Shown here piece by piece: positions 1 to 11,300 of a stretch of DNA of 64,000 nt. The notes below the pieces were generated by a model. It was not told the DNA's origin and searched no databases. It saw only the letters and a list, made by a program, of their open reading frames with translations. The stretch lies in NCBI GenBank assembly GCA_007922305.1, contig ML677348.1:18336699-18400698 (forward strand). The letters are read 5' to 3'. The DNA comes from Dermatemys mawii. Its lineage: Eukaryota > Chordata > Testudines > Dermatemydidae. A program made the position numbers and the translations under genes. Numbering within the stretch: the stretch's first letter is position 1; each line of letters opens with the position of its first letter.

Positions 1-185
1 TTAGTTAAAATGCATCCTCTAACCTCAGCCTAGACTTTTCCTAGTCTAGACAAACTTTAAGAGACACAGTCTTGAGCCCCTGACACTTTATAATTGAGAT
101 GGTTCTGCCTGTGCACTAGTCACAATTGTTCATACATTAAAACCCCTAAACAAAACAGATTGGGTTGTAAATATTTAATCCTGCC
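1..185. other. upstream flank without gene
   Basis: AT-rich sequence upstream of the INTS6 CpG island. I see no exon, RNA gene or clear repeat here. Confidence 0.5.
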
Positions 186-244
186 ATGAGTGCAGGGGAC
201 TGGACTAGGTCCCTGTTGAGGTCCCTTTCAGTCCTGTGATTCTA
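186..244 (+). repeat. 3' tail of a CR1/Cry-type SINE
   Basis: A tract beginning GGGGACTGGACTAGGTCCC and ending in GTGATTCTA matches the shared 3' tail of turtle CR1 LINEs and of the Cry SINE seen complete at 57844-58037. Only the tail remains, so LINE and SINE cannot be told apart. The family name is from recall. Confidence 0.7.
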
Positions 245-900
245 CCTTCAACTTCTCGTATGCACACTCTTAACTCCCCACTTTAAATTAAATGAAGTGT
301 CAGATCTTTGCTTCTGTAGCCTGGCCTCAGATCTTGTGGCCCTACCTCCTAACCTGAGAAACAGCACAGCCTTAGCTTCTTTAAGCTAAACAAGATCAAA
401 ATCTTGTTAGTCTTTTAAGTTCTTTGAGTTGGCCCTGAATGATTTGTGGGGTGGCAGTTTTGTTTTTACTGAACAAGTTAAGCATCACATTTCAGATCCA
501 ACAAGAGAAGCTGGAACAAATTTTATAGCGTGCGTGCTGAAAGTGGAAACCATGTATTTGGTTGTTATTACTACTTCAAGCCAAGGGGTGCAGCACCCCC
601 AGTTCCAGCACCCCAGCAGAAGAAAAATGCAGCTCTTCTAAGGTCACAATCACAGCACTCCAAGCAGGCAAGGCTGTTTCGAGGTGTGGGAAGCTGAAGG
701 CACTGACTGTCTCACTGAAAGATGCAGTAGAACTGCCCCAGCCTAGTCCTGCAGACTGTAATACTGAGTTCCCCCACCCTCAGACAGGGCATCTACCCCA
801 ATCCTCCCCCTTCCCCCGTGGCTGCTACGCCCTAGGCCTGGCAATTGCCTCCCCCTCACCAATGGGGGAGTCACTCCGCAAAGCCTCTGTCCGTGACACT
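245..900. other. upstream flank grading into CpG island
   Basis: No supported gene. The sequence becomes C-rich after about 720. A CCAAT pentamer lies at 859-863. Open frames here are by-products of base composition. A divergent non-coding transcript is possible because INTS6 has a head-to-head antisense RNA in mammals, but nothing in the sequence proves it. Confidence 0.4.
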
Positions 901-1736
901 CCCACGAGACAGTCCCCTCCCCCCAGTCCCCGGGAACGGATGCGTGCGGCCGGGCGCGGTTGGCTGGTCTGTCGGTGGGTCCCAGCCCCCGCTACAGCTC
1001 AGGTCAAGCGGGAGCTTCCCCCCTCCCCCCGCCAGCTCGCCTTCCGCCCACTCCCTGTTCCGGCTACCCCTGTGCCCGCCCCTGCCGGGGACTGCGCCGC
1101 CGTCAGGAAGGATCCCGGCGAGGGCTCCCCGCAGCCCGAGGGAGACTCTGGGCGCCTGCGTTACAGGAACAGGAGCGGCTCGCGGACGGCAGCAAGCGCC
1201 GCCCTGTGACTCACCCGGGAGTCGCGGGGGGACCGCACCGAGCGAGCTGCCAGTCCAGCGTGCAGAAGCCAGTCAACGCCCCGCGCGCTGGACGAGCGGC
1301 TCCCCGCGCCAGGCCCCGCCGCCTCCAGCGCCCGCTCGCCCCCCGCCCCGCCGACAAGCAGCTTCCTCCGTCCTCTCGCTTGAGCCCCGTCCCCGCCGGT
1401 CACTCCCGAGCCGCCCCTTCAGTCCTCAGCTGCCCGCGGTCCGGCATCCTGCCCCGCACTAGGCCGCTCTACCAGCCTCCCTAACGGCCGAGAACTGCCT
1501 ACGCACCCGCAGACCGCCCCCCCTTCTCGCGGCCCGCCCCGTAGGCTCCCTCTCTCCCCCCGGGCCGCACCCTCTTCTCGCGGCTCGGCCCGCAGGTCTC
1601 CTCTTCCCGCCACGGTGCCCCAACCAGCCCCACTGAGCATTTTCCTAGGGGTTGCTTCCTTCCTTGCGCAAGGCGGCCGGGGCTACTATGTCATTGCTAC
1701 CCCCACCGCCCGTCACTGAAGCAGGGCAGAAACAAC

Positions 1737-1746
1737 GCGCATGCGC
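1737..1746. promoter_or_regulatory. NRF1-type palindrome
   Basis: GCGCATGCGC is a perfect core of the NRF1 (nuclear respiratory factor 1) consensus, common in CpG-island promoters of growth genes. It lies about 225 bp upstream of the inferred start of transcription. Occupancy is inference. Confidence 0.6.
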
Positions 1747-1874
1747 GCCCCTAGAACGCGTGCTCATCAACTGCCTTTCCCTTAACGGCTAGAGCCACCT
1801 CGTTTCTCTTTCCCCACGATTTAAATATGCTAATTAGGGTCGTCTGGAGTCCTATGGCGGGGCAGGGATGCGTT

Positions 1875-1880
1875 CACGTG
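1875..1880. promoter_or_regulatory. canonical E-box CACGTG
   Basis: CACGTG followed by GCGCG lies about 85 bp upstream of the inferred transcription start, a position typical of USF or MYC/MAX sites. Only the motif and its position are seen. Confidence 0.5.
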
Positions 1881-1929
1881 GCGCGGGGACGTGCCTGTAG
1901 GGGGCGGTTCCCGACCTGCCCAGGCTGCC

Positions 1930-1965
1930 TTAAAAGCGGGCTGCGAGCGAGGAAGCGCCTCAGTC
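1930..1965 (+). promoter_or_regulatory. INTS6: TATA-like box and initiator (inferred core promoter)
   Basis: TTAAAAG at 1930-1936 is followed 32 bp later by CTCAGTC (A at 1962), which fits the initiator pattern. The spacing fits a TATA-like plus Inr core promoter and would give a 5' UTR of about 312 nt. The exact start is inference; CpG-island promoters often use several. Confidence 0.45.
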
Positions 1966-2273
1966 AGAGAGAGAAAGTGCTCGGGTGGGTGGGTCGCGGC
2001 TGCTGTGCCTGAAACTTCTGAGTAACATCAACAGGGGGGCCAAGCGGCGGCAGCCGTGCAGCTCTGTCCGCTGCGTCTCATAAACCAGCCCGTGCAGGGC
2101 TTGAGCGGGGCCCCCACACAAAGGCGAGCAGAGCAGCTCCTTGGAGGGAGGGGGTGCCGGGGAGGCGCTGCTCCCCGTGCAGGGCACTCACAGCGCCTAC
2201 TGCCCGCCCGTCCCCCCTGTCTGCCCCCCCGCCCCCGTCCATGTAGCCGCCGGCCCCGCTGCTGCTCCGCACT
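1962..2273 (+). other. INTS6: INTS6 5' UTR (inferred)
   Basis: GC-rich leader between the inferred initiator and the INTS6 start codon. The only ATG in it is at 2241 and is followed at once by TAG (see the uORF entry). The main ATG at 2274 has A at -3 and C at +4, an adequate Kozak context. Confidence 0.5.
2241..2246 (+). promoter_or_regulatory. minimal start-stop uORF (ATG-TAG)
   Basis: ATGTAG lies in the inferred 5' UTR, 27 nt between its end and the INTS6 ATG. A start codon followed directly by a stop is a minimal upstream ORF, a class known to hold ribosomes on the AUG. The context is weak (T at -3, T at +4), so leaky scanning is expected. A regulatory effect is inference. Confidence 0.55.
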
Positions 2274-2384
2274 ATGCCCATCTTACTCTTCCTGATAGAC
2301 ACGTCCGCCTCCATGAACCAGCGCACCCATCTGGGCACCACCTATCTGGACATAGCCAAAGGCGCTGTAGAGACTTTCATGAAG
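2274..2384 (+). CDS. INTS6: INTS6 exon 1 (residues 1-37)
   Basis: Begins [16 protein letters not shown], the conserved INTS6 start, and carries the MIDAS-type D-x-S-x-S of the von Willebrand A domain right at the N terminus. It ends in ATG-AAG followed by a GT donor, phase 0. The start is fixed by family conservation and by the only in-frame ATG with good context. Confidence 0.97.
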
Positions 2385-5300
2385 GTACCGGCTCTGCCTG
2401 CGACAGGCGGCGAGAGAGGGGGTGGGGGCGCGGGGCCGGGCGGGGGCTCGCATGCGGGGCGCCGCTGCGGGCTCCCTCGGGTAACCCTGCGCTTTGTGCC
2501 CGCAGCTCCGCGCCCGGGACCCCGCCAGCAGAGGAGACAGGTACATGCTGGTCACTTTCGAGGAGCCTCCCCACGCGATCAAGGTAACCCCCGCGAATCG
2601 CCCTCCTCCCCCCCGGGCCGGGCTGCCCGCCCCTCCCCCGCGCTCCCGGCGGCGCAGCGCAGCTTGCCCCGCACAGGCACACACAGGCTCTGGCAGCGGC
2701 GGCGGCGCTGACATCAACATGGCCGACATTTTTCCTGTGCGGTGTGTGAGCAGCAATGGACTGTGGGGGATATTGATTCAAGTTAGGAGAAGTGACAGCA
2801 ACTCCAAGGCGAGTTCGGCTGCAAGGGGCGGCGAGGAGCGGTACCTGCTTCGGGCCGGGCAGCCTTGGCTGGGCACTTCCCCCTCGTCCTGCGTGGGGAC
2901 CCGGAGCCTCCACATGACACATCAGAAGGGAACCTGCTGTAGGTCATTGACCGGCCCCGTCCGCTGCCGTGGACCCGGCTCTGGTTAGTCCAATGACCCG
3001 CAGTAAGTTGTAGGCTCACTCTTTGGACCGTGGAACCAAACGCTGATATTCTGCTGGGTGGGGACACGGGAGGGCCTGAAGGCTTGTGGTGGTGGTGATG
3101 GGGGCGAGTCTTTGAAGCCTTTAGAACAGAAGACGTTCTTAGTTACTTGTAAGAGGAGTTGGTAGTTTGGGGGTTATTTTTTAACCACACGCATGCAGGA
3201 GAGGAAGACACCATTTTTTGTAATCTGTAACAGAAAAGGCTCTCCTTGAACACAGTTAACATCTCTGAGGGATAAGCATTCTTGCCTTTCTCTTTGCAGG
3301 CTGGCTGGAAAGAAAACCATGCAACCTTTATGAATGAATTGAAAAACCTTCAAGCTGAAGGACTTACGACTCTTGGCCAGTCTCTAAGGACAGCTTTTGA
3401 TTTATTAAACTTAAATAGATTAGTAACTGGCATAGACAACTATGGGCAGGTAGGTTGAATATAAACAGGGAAAACCTTCAAAAACAAACACCCTTTCAGA
3501 GACCACAAATGATTGACCAAAATATAACCTCTGTTCATGAAATATGAAGTATAAAACATAACAGGGGGGTACTTTACAAATAAACAGTTCTTAGACAATT
3601 GGGAAACCCATTACTAGGACGTAGTTTTGTACCCAGCTTTAATTCAGTTTTTATTTTATATCAGTCTACAACTTCTTGAGTTTTTTTTAAACACTAATGT
3701 AGGCATTGATTATTTTTTTCCAGTTCATACACACGTCAACTTTGGGTATATTTATTATGATCGAGATAATGAAACCTTATATTTCAGCACATTAGCCGAA
3801 TGCATGCAGGGGTCATGAAGAATTTTTTCTCTTCCATGTACAGTGGTGCACAATTAGTTGGGTGCACTTTGAGGGTTTAGCTTTTTCTCTGAAGTACAGT
3901 TATTAGCCACGGTGGGGACCAAACTATTGGGCTAAATGGAGCAGAGGTTTAATTTTACATTTCAAATCTACTTTTACCCATTAATTAGACCACTGCTTTT
4001 GGTCTTTGCATACCCCCATATCATTCAATCTCTTTCCTTCATATTAAAGCCCTGAAAAGCTCTGGCTTCGTTGACAACCCTGTACTGGAGCTGCCATCCT
4101 TTTGGCTCAGAAGGATTTGAACAGGACTTCTTTTGGAGTGTGTCAACATTACCTTTTAATCAACCGTATGGCTCACTGTAGAACAAAGAGGCACTTCTTT
4201 ACCTTTCTCCATCAGGTTGAATGTATGCCCTGGAAACACTCTCAGTTGCTCTTGGCCTGAAGAGTAAGAGACTGGGACTATGAATCCAGCCCTAGTTTTG
4301 TTTTGCACAGTAGTGGAGAGCACTGCCAGTGGGTACACATATTAAATGTATATTTTGCACTTGTTTGCCCTGTTAGCCTCGCATTTCCCCTTTCTGTTTT
4401 CTCCTGTGATGTAATGCCCTCCGAGAGGAAGAGAGGCTGTTGCTACTTGTTTCACTAGAGTGTGAAGCAAGTTGTTTCAACCAAATGCTCTGAGGCTAAG
4501 CATATTGTCTCTGCATCACTATGTTCTGCTTGTGTAGGAGAAAAATTCGGATTATTTCTCATGTTTCACTCTGTTGCACTGCCACTACCCAACAAATCAC
4601 CCTAAACATGTTTTGAAATGCAATCCTAGTAATGAAACTTTGAAATACACCAATTCCACACACAGCTAATATTTTTAGTCTATTTCCATGCATTGCCCTC
4701 TTATAAACCTGTGTGCTTTCACTTGTTTTTCTGCTTTCCTTCATTCTGTTTTCAGTTAGGTCAACTGTACAAAGTTTGCATGAAAACTTACCCACCCAAG
4801 TGTGCCCCCCCCCCCCAAAGCCCATATCCACCCTTCACCATGGCTATTGATAATTAATGCAGCAGTGATGTTCATCCATAAAACATTACATGCCCTGGGT
4901 GAGTCAACTGTCCTCACTTAGACTTTTTTAACAAGAAGGCAATTGAGTTGATGCCATGGCTCTCATTGGCTGGTTATGCTATGGCGAAAAAGTGCTTTTT
5001 ATTGTCTTTTAAGCATCTGCATTTTTTTCATTTGTGCCTGGTCTGTTTTGTACTTAGATCTTTGATTCCAGGTCTCTTTCTGTCCTCAGAAACACCCTTA
5101 ATCTTCTGGATATTATAAGCTGATAACTTCTAAACAAAGTTTATTAGGTACTTCACTTTGTTCCATGTGTGGTAGACTTTTCAGAAGAGAATGGCTCTGG
5201 TACATGCAAATATTCACTCACGTGATTAAACAGTCTTTTCTGAACTTTTTTTAGTGTCCTTTACAAAAATAGGTGGCTGTTAAATTGATTTATTCTGCTA

Positions 5301-8300
5301 GATCCTGTGCTGCTGAAGTCCCTAGTTCCCATTGTAGTACCACTGTCAGACTAGAATTTTTTCATAAATTGGACTGAAATTTCAGATTACTTAACTGCAT
5401 TGGAATTCACTTCTAGGACTGAACTGGTCCTTGAAGTTCACATTACCTATAAACAATACATATTGCCATCGTGTTAGCAATGGGAATATCCACTGTTAAA
5501 CATCTCTTCTGAAAATCAGCATATTAAAATTTACATGTTGCAAAGGACACAAGAATAATTCAGGAAGATGAAAGTGTAAGAATACTCAATTATTGTTGAA
5601 ATGCTGGAGACAGTAGCATATGCTTATTCATCAAATTTTTTAAATGCAACACTTAGGAAGATTTTTTTACACTGATGAGACTACTTGAATATCTCAACCA
5701 GTCTAGTTTAGCTGTCTAAAAAGAGTAGCTAGAGCTACTTTCTTGGGTTCAGAAGACAGGATGATTTACAGATAAACAAGGTCTAATAGGTATTAGCGAA
5801 GATATTACATGAAGCATAAATGAAACATTTTTTAATGAAGGATTTGGGAAATATCAGGCTGTCTTTTCCACTAAGTTATTTATCTGCCTCTCCCCTCATT
5901 AGATTGGCAAGATTCCAAAATATTTGTTCAGATGCCTTTTGTTTCTAGTATTTGAATTGTGGAACAAATGTGCTCCTCTTATAAATACTAATGACAAGAC
6001 ATGTCTCAAACTTACTGAGATTCAGTCCGTTTATCTAAATTGCTAGGACACTTGTTATATCTGACATCTTTTGAAGTTGGCCAGAGTTCACCATCAGCAG
6101 GTTTCCTGGATCAGACTGATGGCTAAGTGTTTGTTCTGAAATTAAACTTGAGGAAAACTCCTGCTACATATTTCCTTGCATCTCCTCTTTTTGGACCTTA
6201 ATACAAATGTCTCAATTCACTATATGTGTGTTGCATTGCATTGGTACCAACTCATGAACAGATAACGACAATGTTTGATTACCACTTGCACAAATGTATT
6301 AGATGATCACATAATTTCACATTTGGATCTTAAAGGGACACTTAACCTATTTTTTTCTAGAAGTTCTACTTTCTAATAGAGGAGCTTTTAAACATGAATT
6401 TATAAACCCCCTTTAGTGTTTTTACAAGGGTTTTTATGCTCCATTGTTTTTTAAGAGTATTGTTAACAAAGGAGAATCTATCTTACTATAGAGGGGGACA
6501 GTTGGCCTGACTTATATTAGGAAAAATATTTTTCCTCTAAGTTATAATTTAAGGATTAACTTGCACCTACCGCGGTTAAGTTTTCAGACAGAAATGTGAT
6601 TTTTTTTTTTAAGTTAGCTGGGTCCCTTTAGTTTGTAACACTTTCCATTTGATGTTAAGCCATGTATTATCCTTGCTTGCCTCTAGCAGCGATCACAAAG
6701 TGGAGTAGTTTTGTTCATGTATTTCACTGTCTATGACTGATTTAGATAGATGAACTTATGAGTTTTTTAAAGAAAGTTTTAGCCGTTTAATATTACAAGT
6801 AAAAGGTACTGGTCCTCTGCACCTTACTGTGGATCTTTATGAAGTAAGTTTCAGTAACAAAAACAGCTTAAATGGGAATGGGTACAATAGAGAACCCATT
6901 TAAATACATTGACTTTGTACATCTACTGCCTAACTGACTGTAACTTTGCCAGCCTAGCCTTGCACTTACCTAACTGACTTGTTTTAGAACATTTTATGTC
7001 TGATCAGCTTCCCTATCCATTGTCTACAGTAGGCTGAATTTCTAGACCTTTACCTAGAAGACTTTCCTCAATCACCTCTTGCAATTCAGTGATGTATCTT
7101 GTTCCTATGATTTTTCATGATTGCTAGATAAATTGTGACTACCGAACTTAATGGATAAAGTTAAATATCACTAATACTAAATGCAGCTTGCAGTAACTGG
7201 TTATAGGGTTAATACTACTGGTGTTGTTTGAAGTTGTGGTTAATACTGAAATGGAAAACATTAGAAGTATGTAACTTCCTAAATAATACAGCAGAAACAT
7301 AAGCAGGGTAGACCATCTAAATACCTATCCTGACAAATTGCAACATTGAATTTGATAATGAAACCATAAACTATTGATACTGTAAGATATGTAACACCAA
7401 AATAGTAATTAATGCATATAAATGAAAAGTATAATAGTGCTGCAAGATTTAGTCTGATGGATTTGATTTAAGTCACTAAAACTCTGATTCTGTGCAGCCT
7501 AATGCACTTTGTCTTGCAAACAGTTTTTTCTGTCGTGAGTCTGTCATTACCACACTCTCTCTCACTGCAGGACCAGTGCAGTATGAGGTGCATGCTAAGA
7601 GAAAATGTGCTTGTTTAAACAAATATTTTCACAAAGTACTAAGGCAATAGTGTTTCAAGCTAATAACTTTTTTTTGTATAACGTCCTCTTCAAATTTTCA
7701 CCAACATGAAATTTTCTCTAGTGTTTTGTATAGAAACTTCTGTTATCAGACACCAACACAGTATCTCTACAGATGTACTTTGCTTCTAATCAAGCTTCTG
7801 ACGTATGTGTCTGATTCAGTGAAACTGACCCATGAGATGTGAACTGAATTTGGTGAGCAGACTTAATGTAACAAAAGACAGCCCAGATTACAGATTTCTG
7901 AAAGAATATTTTCCTATAATCAAAGTGAACTCTCTCTAATGTAGAAACTCATTCTTCTTCACACTGAATGGCACATTACATGGTATAAAACATAAATCCC
8001 CTGAAAAATATTACTGTAATACCACGCAGAATCCTTGTTCAGTGCATTTCAGATAGAGCTGGCCAAATGGCCATTTTTTATTAGTTTGCAATTTAAAAAA
8101 GTTGAACAAAATATTTTGTCAAAATTGAAACATTTTATTTCATTTTTGATCATTTTTAAACACTTGATTTTTAAAGTTACATTGTTGAGAAATTTTAAAT
8201 AGAAGGTGGTTTCAAACCTGCAAATCAAAGTTGTATTCTGAAAATGTTGAAACAAAATGTTTTGAAACTTTTGGAAGGTTTTTTTGTCCACCCCCGAAAC

Positions 8301-11300
8301 AATTTGGTGAAATCAAAACAAATTATCAAAATTTTGGTGTCACTGAAATCCATTTTTTGCTGAAAAAAGTTTTGTCTGAAAAATTTTGCGAGCTTTAATT
8401 TTGGGTATTTACAAATACGTGGGAAAGAAGCCTTGAAGCAGAAAATAACTTAAAATCAAATTTGAGTCTTAAATACATGATGGCTATCTCAAGCCATTTT
8501 GGAGTAAGCCAAAAGCTGTAAAGAGATTTATCATCCTATACATTGAGGGATTTTGTGCATATAATGGAATTTTTTTAAAACAACCCAATTATCCAGATTT
8601 TATCCAATTTGCAAGCTTCTCTCAAGTAACCTCATTTTAGATTGATTGCTACTTGAGTATTTTTTACTTAATTTTTCATTAAAGCTATTTGTAGGTGCAA
8701 GACATTTTTTTTTATTCTGATCATTGGAATGTTTACTCAATAAAGCTTGTTTCACATTGGTCTGCAGAGGATCAGTATTTCTTGGCTTAAATATGTGAAC
8801 TATTACTAGTTTGTAGCACATTTAGATTGTGTAAGCGAAGCATCTTATTTTGTCCAAATTGTTGGAATTGCTATACACTTGAATCTGGCTCCTCACACCG
8901 GTGTCACTGAGTAACATAAATTAATAAGTTTCGGAGTGATAACCATGTTAGTCTGCATCAGCAGAAACAGCGAGGTGCCATAAATTAATAAATATATTTG
9001 GTAATTGAGCTTCAAGTCACAACCTTGGTCACTTTTGGTAAAAGGGGTTGTATATGTATTTAATGCCACCTTACCTGAACATCTTTTGAGTAAGGTGTTG
9101 TAAAGAATGCCTCACTGTATCATGCTGTCTTAATTTGCATGTGTTACATATTTAGCCTCATCAGGCTGAGTTTGATTTTTGACTTTTCTATAAACAGTCA
9201 CTTAAATAGTAGTGTTTGACATTGCAGGTTTGTAGTTTTTTGACATAGAGAGGTGGGTTCTGGCTAGATGTCCTGAAGCTGCTGGGCTATTTGAAGGTAT
9301 GGAATGTGTCTTTAATGGGCTTCTGGCTTGTGCATCATGTGACCTAGAACTCATGACTTTGGGCATGGGTAGAGAATGTTATCTTGTTTGCAGTCACTTG
9401 CTTACAAAAAATCAAAATCCCACAAGTATAAATCTCTTGGTATTCAAGGGTAAAATGTATTGCAGTGGAATGACCTGTGCTTTGAGAGTACATCCAGATT
9501 TGTAACCCAAGTTTAGACTAACATTTCCTGCTTTGTCAGACTTGTACTGCTGCAAAGGCAGTTTTTTTCTCTTCGATGTCAATAGAAGCTTGTACTGCTC
9601 TAGCGTAAATGCATCTTTTCTCTCCTCTGCTCTACCCATTTTTTTTTTTTTAAAAAATTCTACTCAGAGTAACTCTGGAACACAGTGTAGGGAGAGGTTT
9701 CAGAGTGGTAGCCATATTAGTCTATATCAGCACAAACAACAAGGAGTCCTTGTGGCACATTAGAGACTAACAAATTTGTTTGGGTTTCATCCATTAGGAA
9801 GCAGGAGCACCACACTTTTAAGGCATTATATTTGCGAAAACAAGAAGGAAATTGGTAGCAGTAGGTACACTGAAGGATTATCTGTCCTTCAAAATCTTGC
9901 TATTAAATGGAATTGGAACAGGCTACAAAGTAGTGTTAATGTAAACACATCCAAAGCCTTCTATCAGTAACTGACTCTAGGCTTCTGTTAAGGGCATTGA
10001 TGCAAAGTGCTTGGATGAGCTGGAATTTTTGTATTTCCATATTGGGTGGTATGCACTGAGCTTGAGTATTTTGCCTTCTAACTGTGTATTTTTGGCATAA
10101 GGAGTCACATTCTCTGATCTCTAGGCATGCCATCCCCTCCACTGCTTGCCTAGAGTAGTTTAGATTTTGAGATGCAGTGCAGACCCGTTTACATGCAAAT
10201 ACATTTAACGCGCGGTAGCACCATGCCTCCCAGTGCTACCTGTTTAACACACGAGGCTCATTAAGACGCGGTACAGGTACTTGCTGTGTGGTGCTACAGA
10301 TTTGCTCACTAGCTCATTGACATGGAAAACGACAGGAAGTGCGGAGCAGAAACATGTTGTAGGCCTACTGGTGTTTTGTCTTCCTTTTGCTCACCAATAT
10401 TGGTAAAGACGTATCATGCAAGCTTAGTCATTGTCACGCTAGAGAGAGGTAATATATAGTCTATGCTAATACATTTCAAAATTGTTTGATTCTTGTTGAT
10501 TTGATTCTAATGGGGAACCTTTCTTTCGTGAAATGAATGCTGCTTTTGCATTCTTTCGCTGAAAAGAAATTCCTTAGTGGCATTCCTTTTGCCTTTCGCT
10601 GAAAGCAATGCCGCTAAGTGGGCCAGTTCTTCAAGCCCAAGCGACAAAAGTTGGAAATTTAACGGGGGATGAATCATTCCAAGCCAGCAAGGGGTTTATA
10701 AGTCATTTTAAAAAGTGTTATGGCATAGCGCAGGTATTAATTTGTGGAGAAAACTGATCAGCTGTTGAATCAGCCATGAACATGTTTCCCGCCAAGTTAA
10801 AATCCTGCAGTATTTGGGACACCGTGAATACGTATGTAATCCTAGATAATTGTACATGTCCTCTCTATATAGATATCTTAAGATATTTCTGCATGGCCCT
10901 CTTAACCCTCTGTCCATTAACACACAGTTGTGACGGCTTGATTCCCGACATCAGCGCACAAATGGGTCTGTACTGTACCTCTTTTGTACCACAGTATCAG
11001 TTAGCAGTAAGCACCACTGGGTGACCATTGCAAGAAATCACGCTTAGTTTTAGATCTCTAGCCAGAGCTTGGGCCCAACTCAGTGACCTGTTTTGCTCTG
11101 GAATGAATGAATAAATATCTAAAGCGGTGACTAGATTTTGAGCCATGGTCATGTATTCTTAAAATACATTGCCTCATTTATGTAGCCATAGGCTGATTGA
11201 TGTGTTTTTAAAGGAAGTTCTAAAGAGTAAGACTTATCCTGGTAAACAAGGTTACATGAAGTCTACCTTATTTTCAAAGATATAAAACATTCTTACCTCC

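Larger units (their letters stand above)
900..2990. promoter_or_regulatory. INTS6: CpG island / INTS6 promoter region
   Basis: GC-rich, CpG-dense block spanning the upstream region, 5' UTR, exons 1 and 2 and the start of intron 2, against an AT-rich background on both sides. CpG-island promoters are usual for housekeeping genes such as Integrator subunits. It contains an octamer-like ATGCTAAT (1827-1834), an NRF1 palindrome (1737-1746), an E-box (1875-1880) and a TATA-like/initiator pair (1930-1965). Boundaries are judged by eye. Confidence 0.8.

Noticed and set aside
1..2270. A divergent antisense gene (INTS6-AS1-like) on the minus strand
   Set aside because: Possible from what is known in mammals, but I see no splice sites or conserved sequence that would support it.
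562..2295. Long overlapping open frames on both strands in the CpG island
   Set aside because: They overlap in several frames, are rich in Pro/Arg/Ala as GC-rich DNA dictates, and match no family. The only supported coding sequence here is INTS6 exon 1 from 2274.
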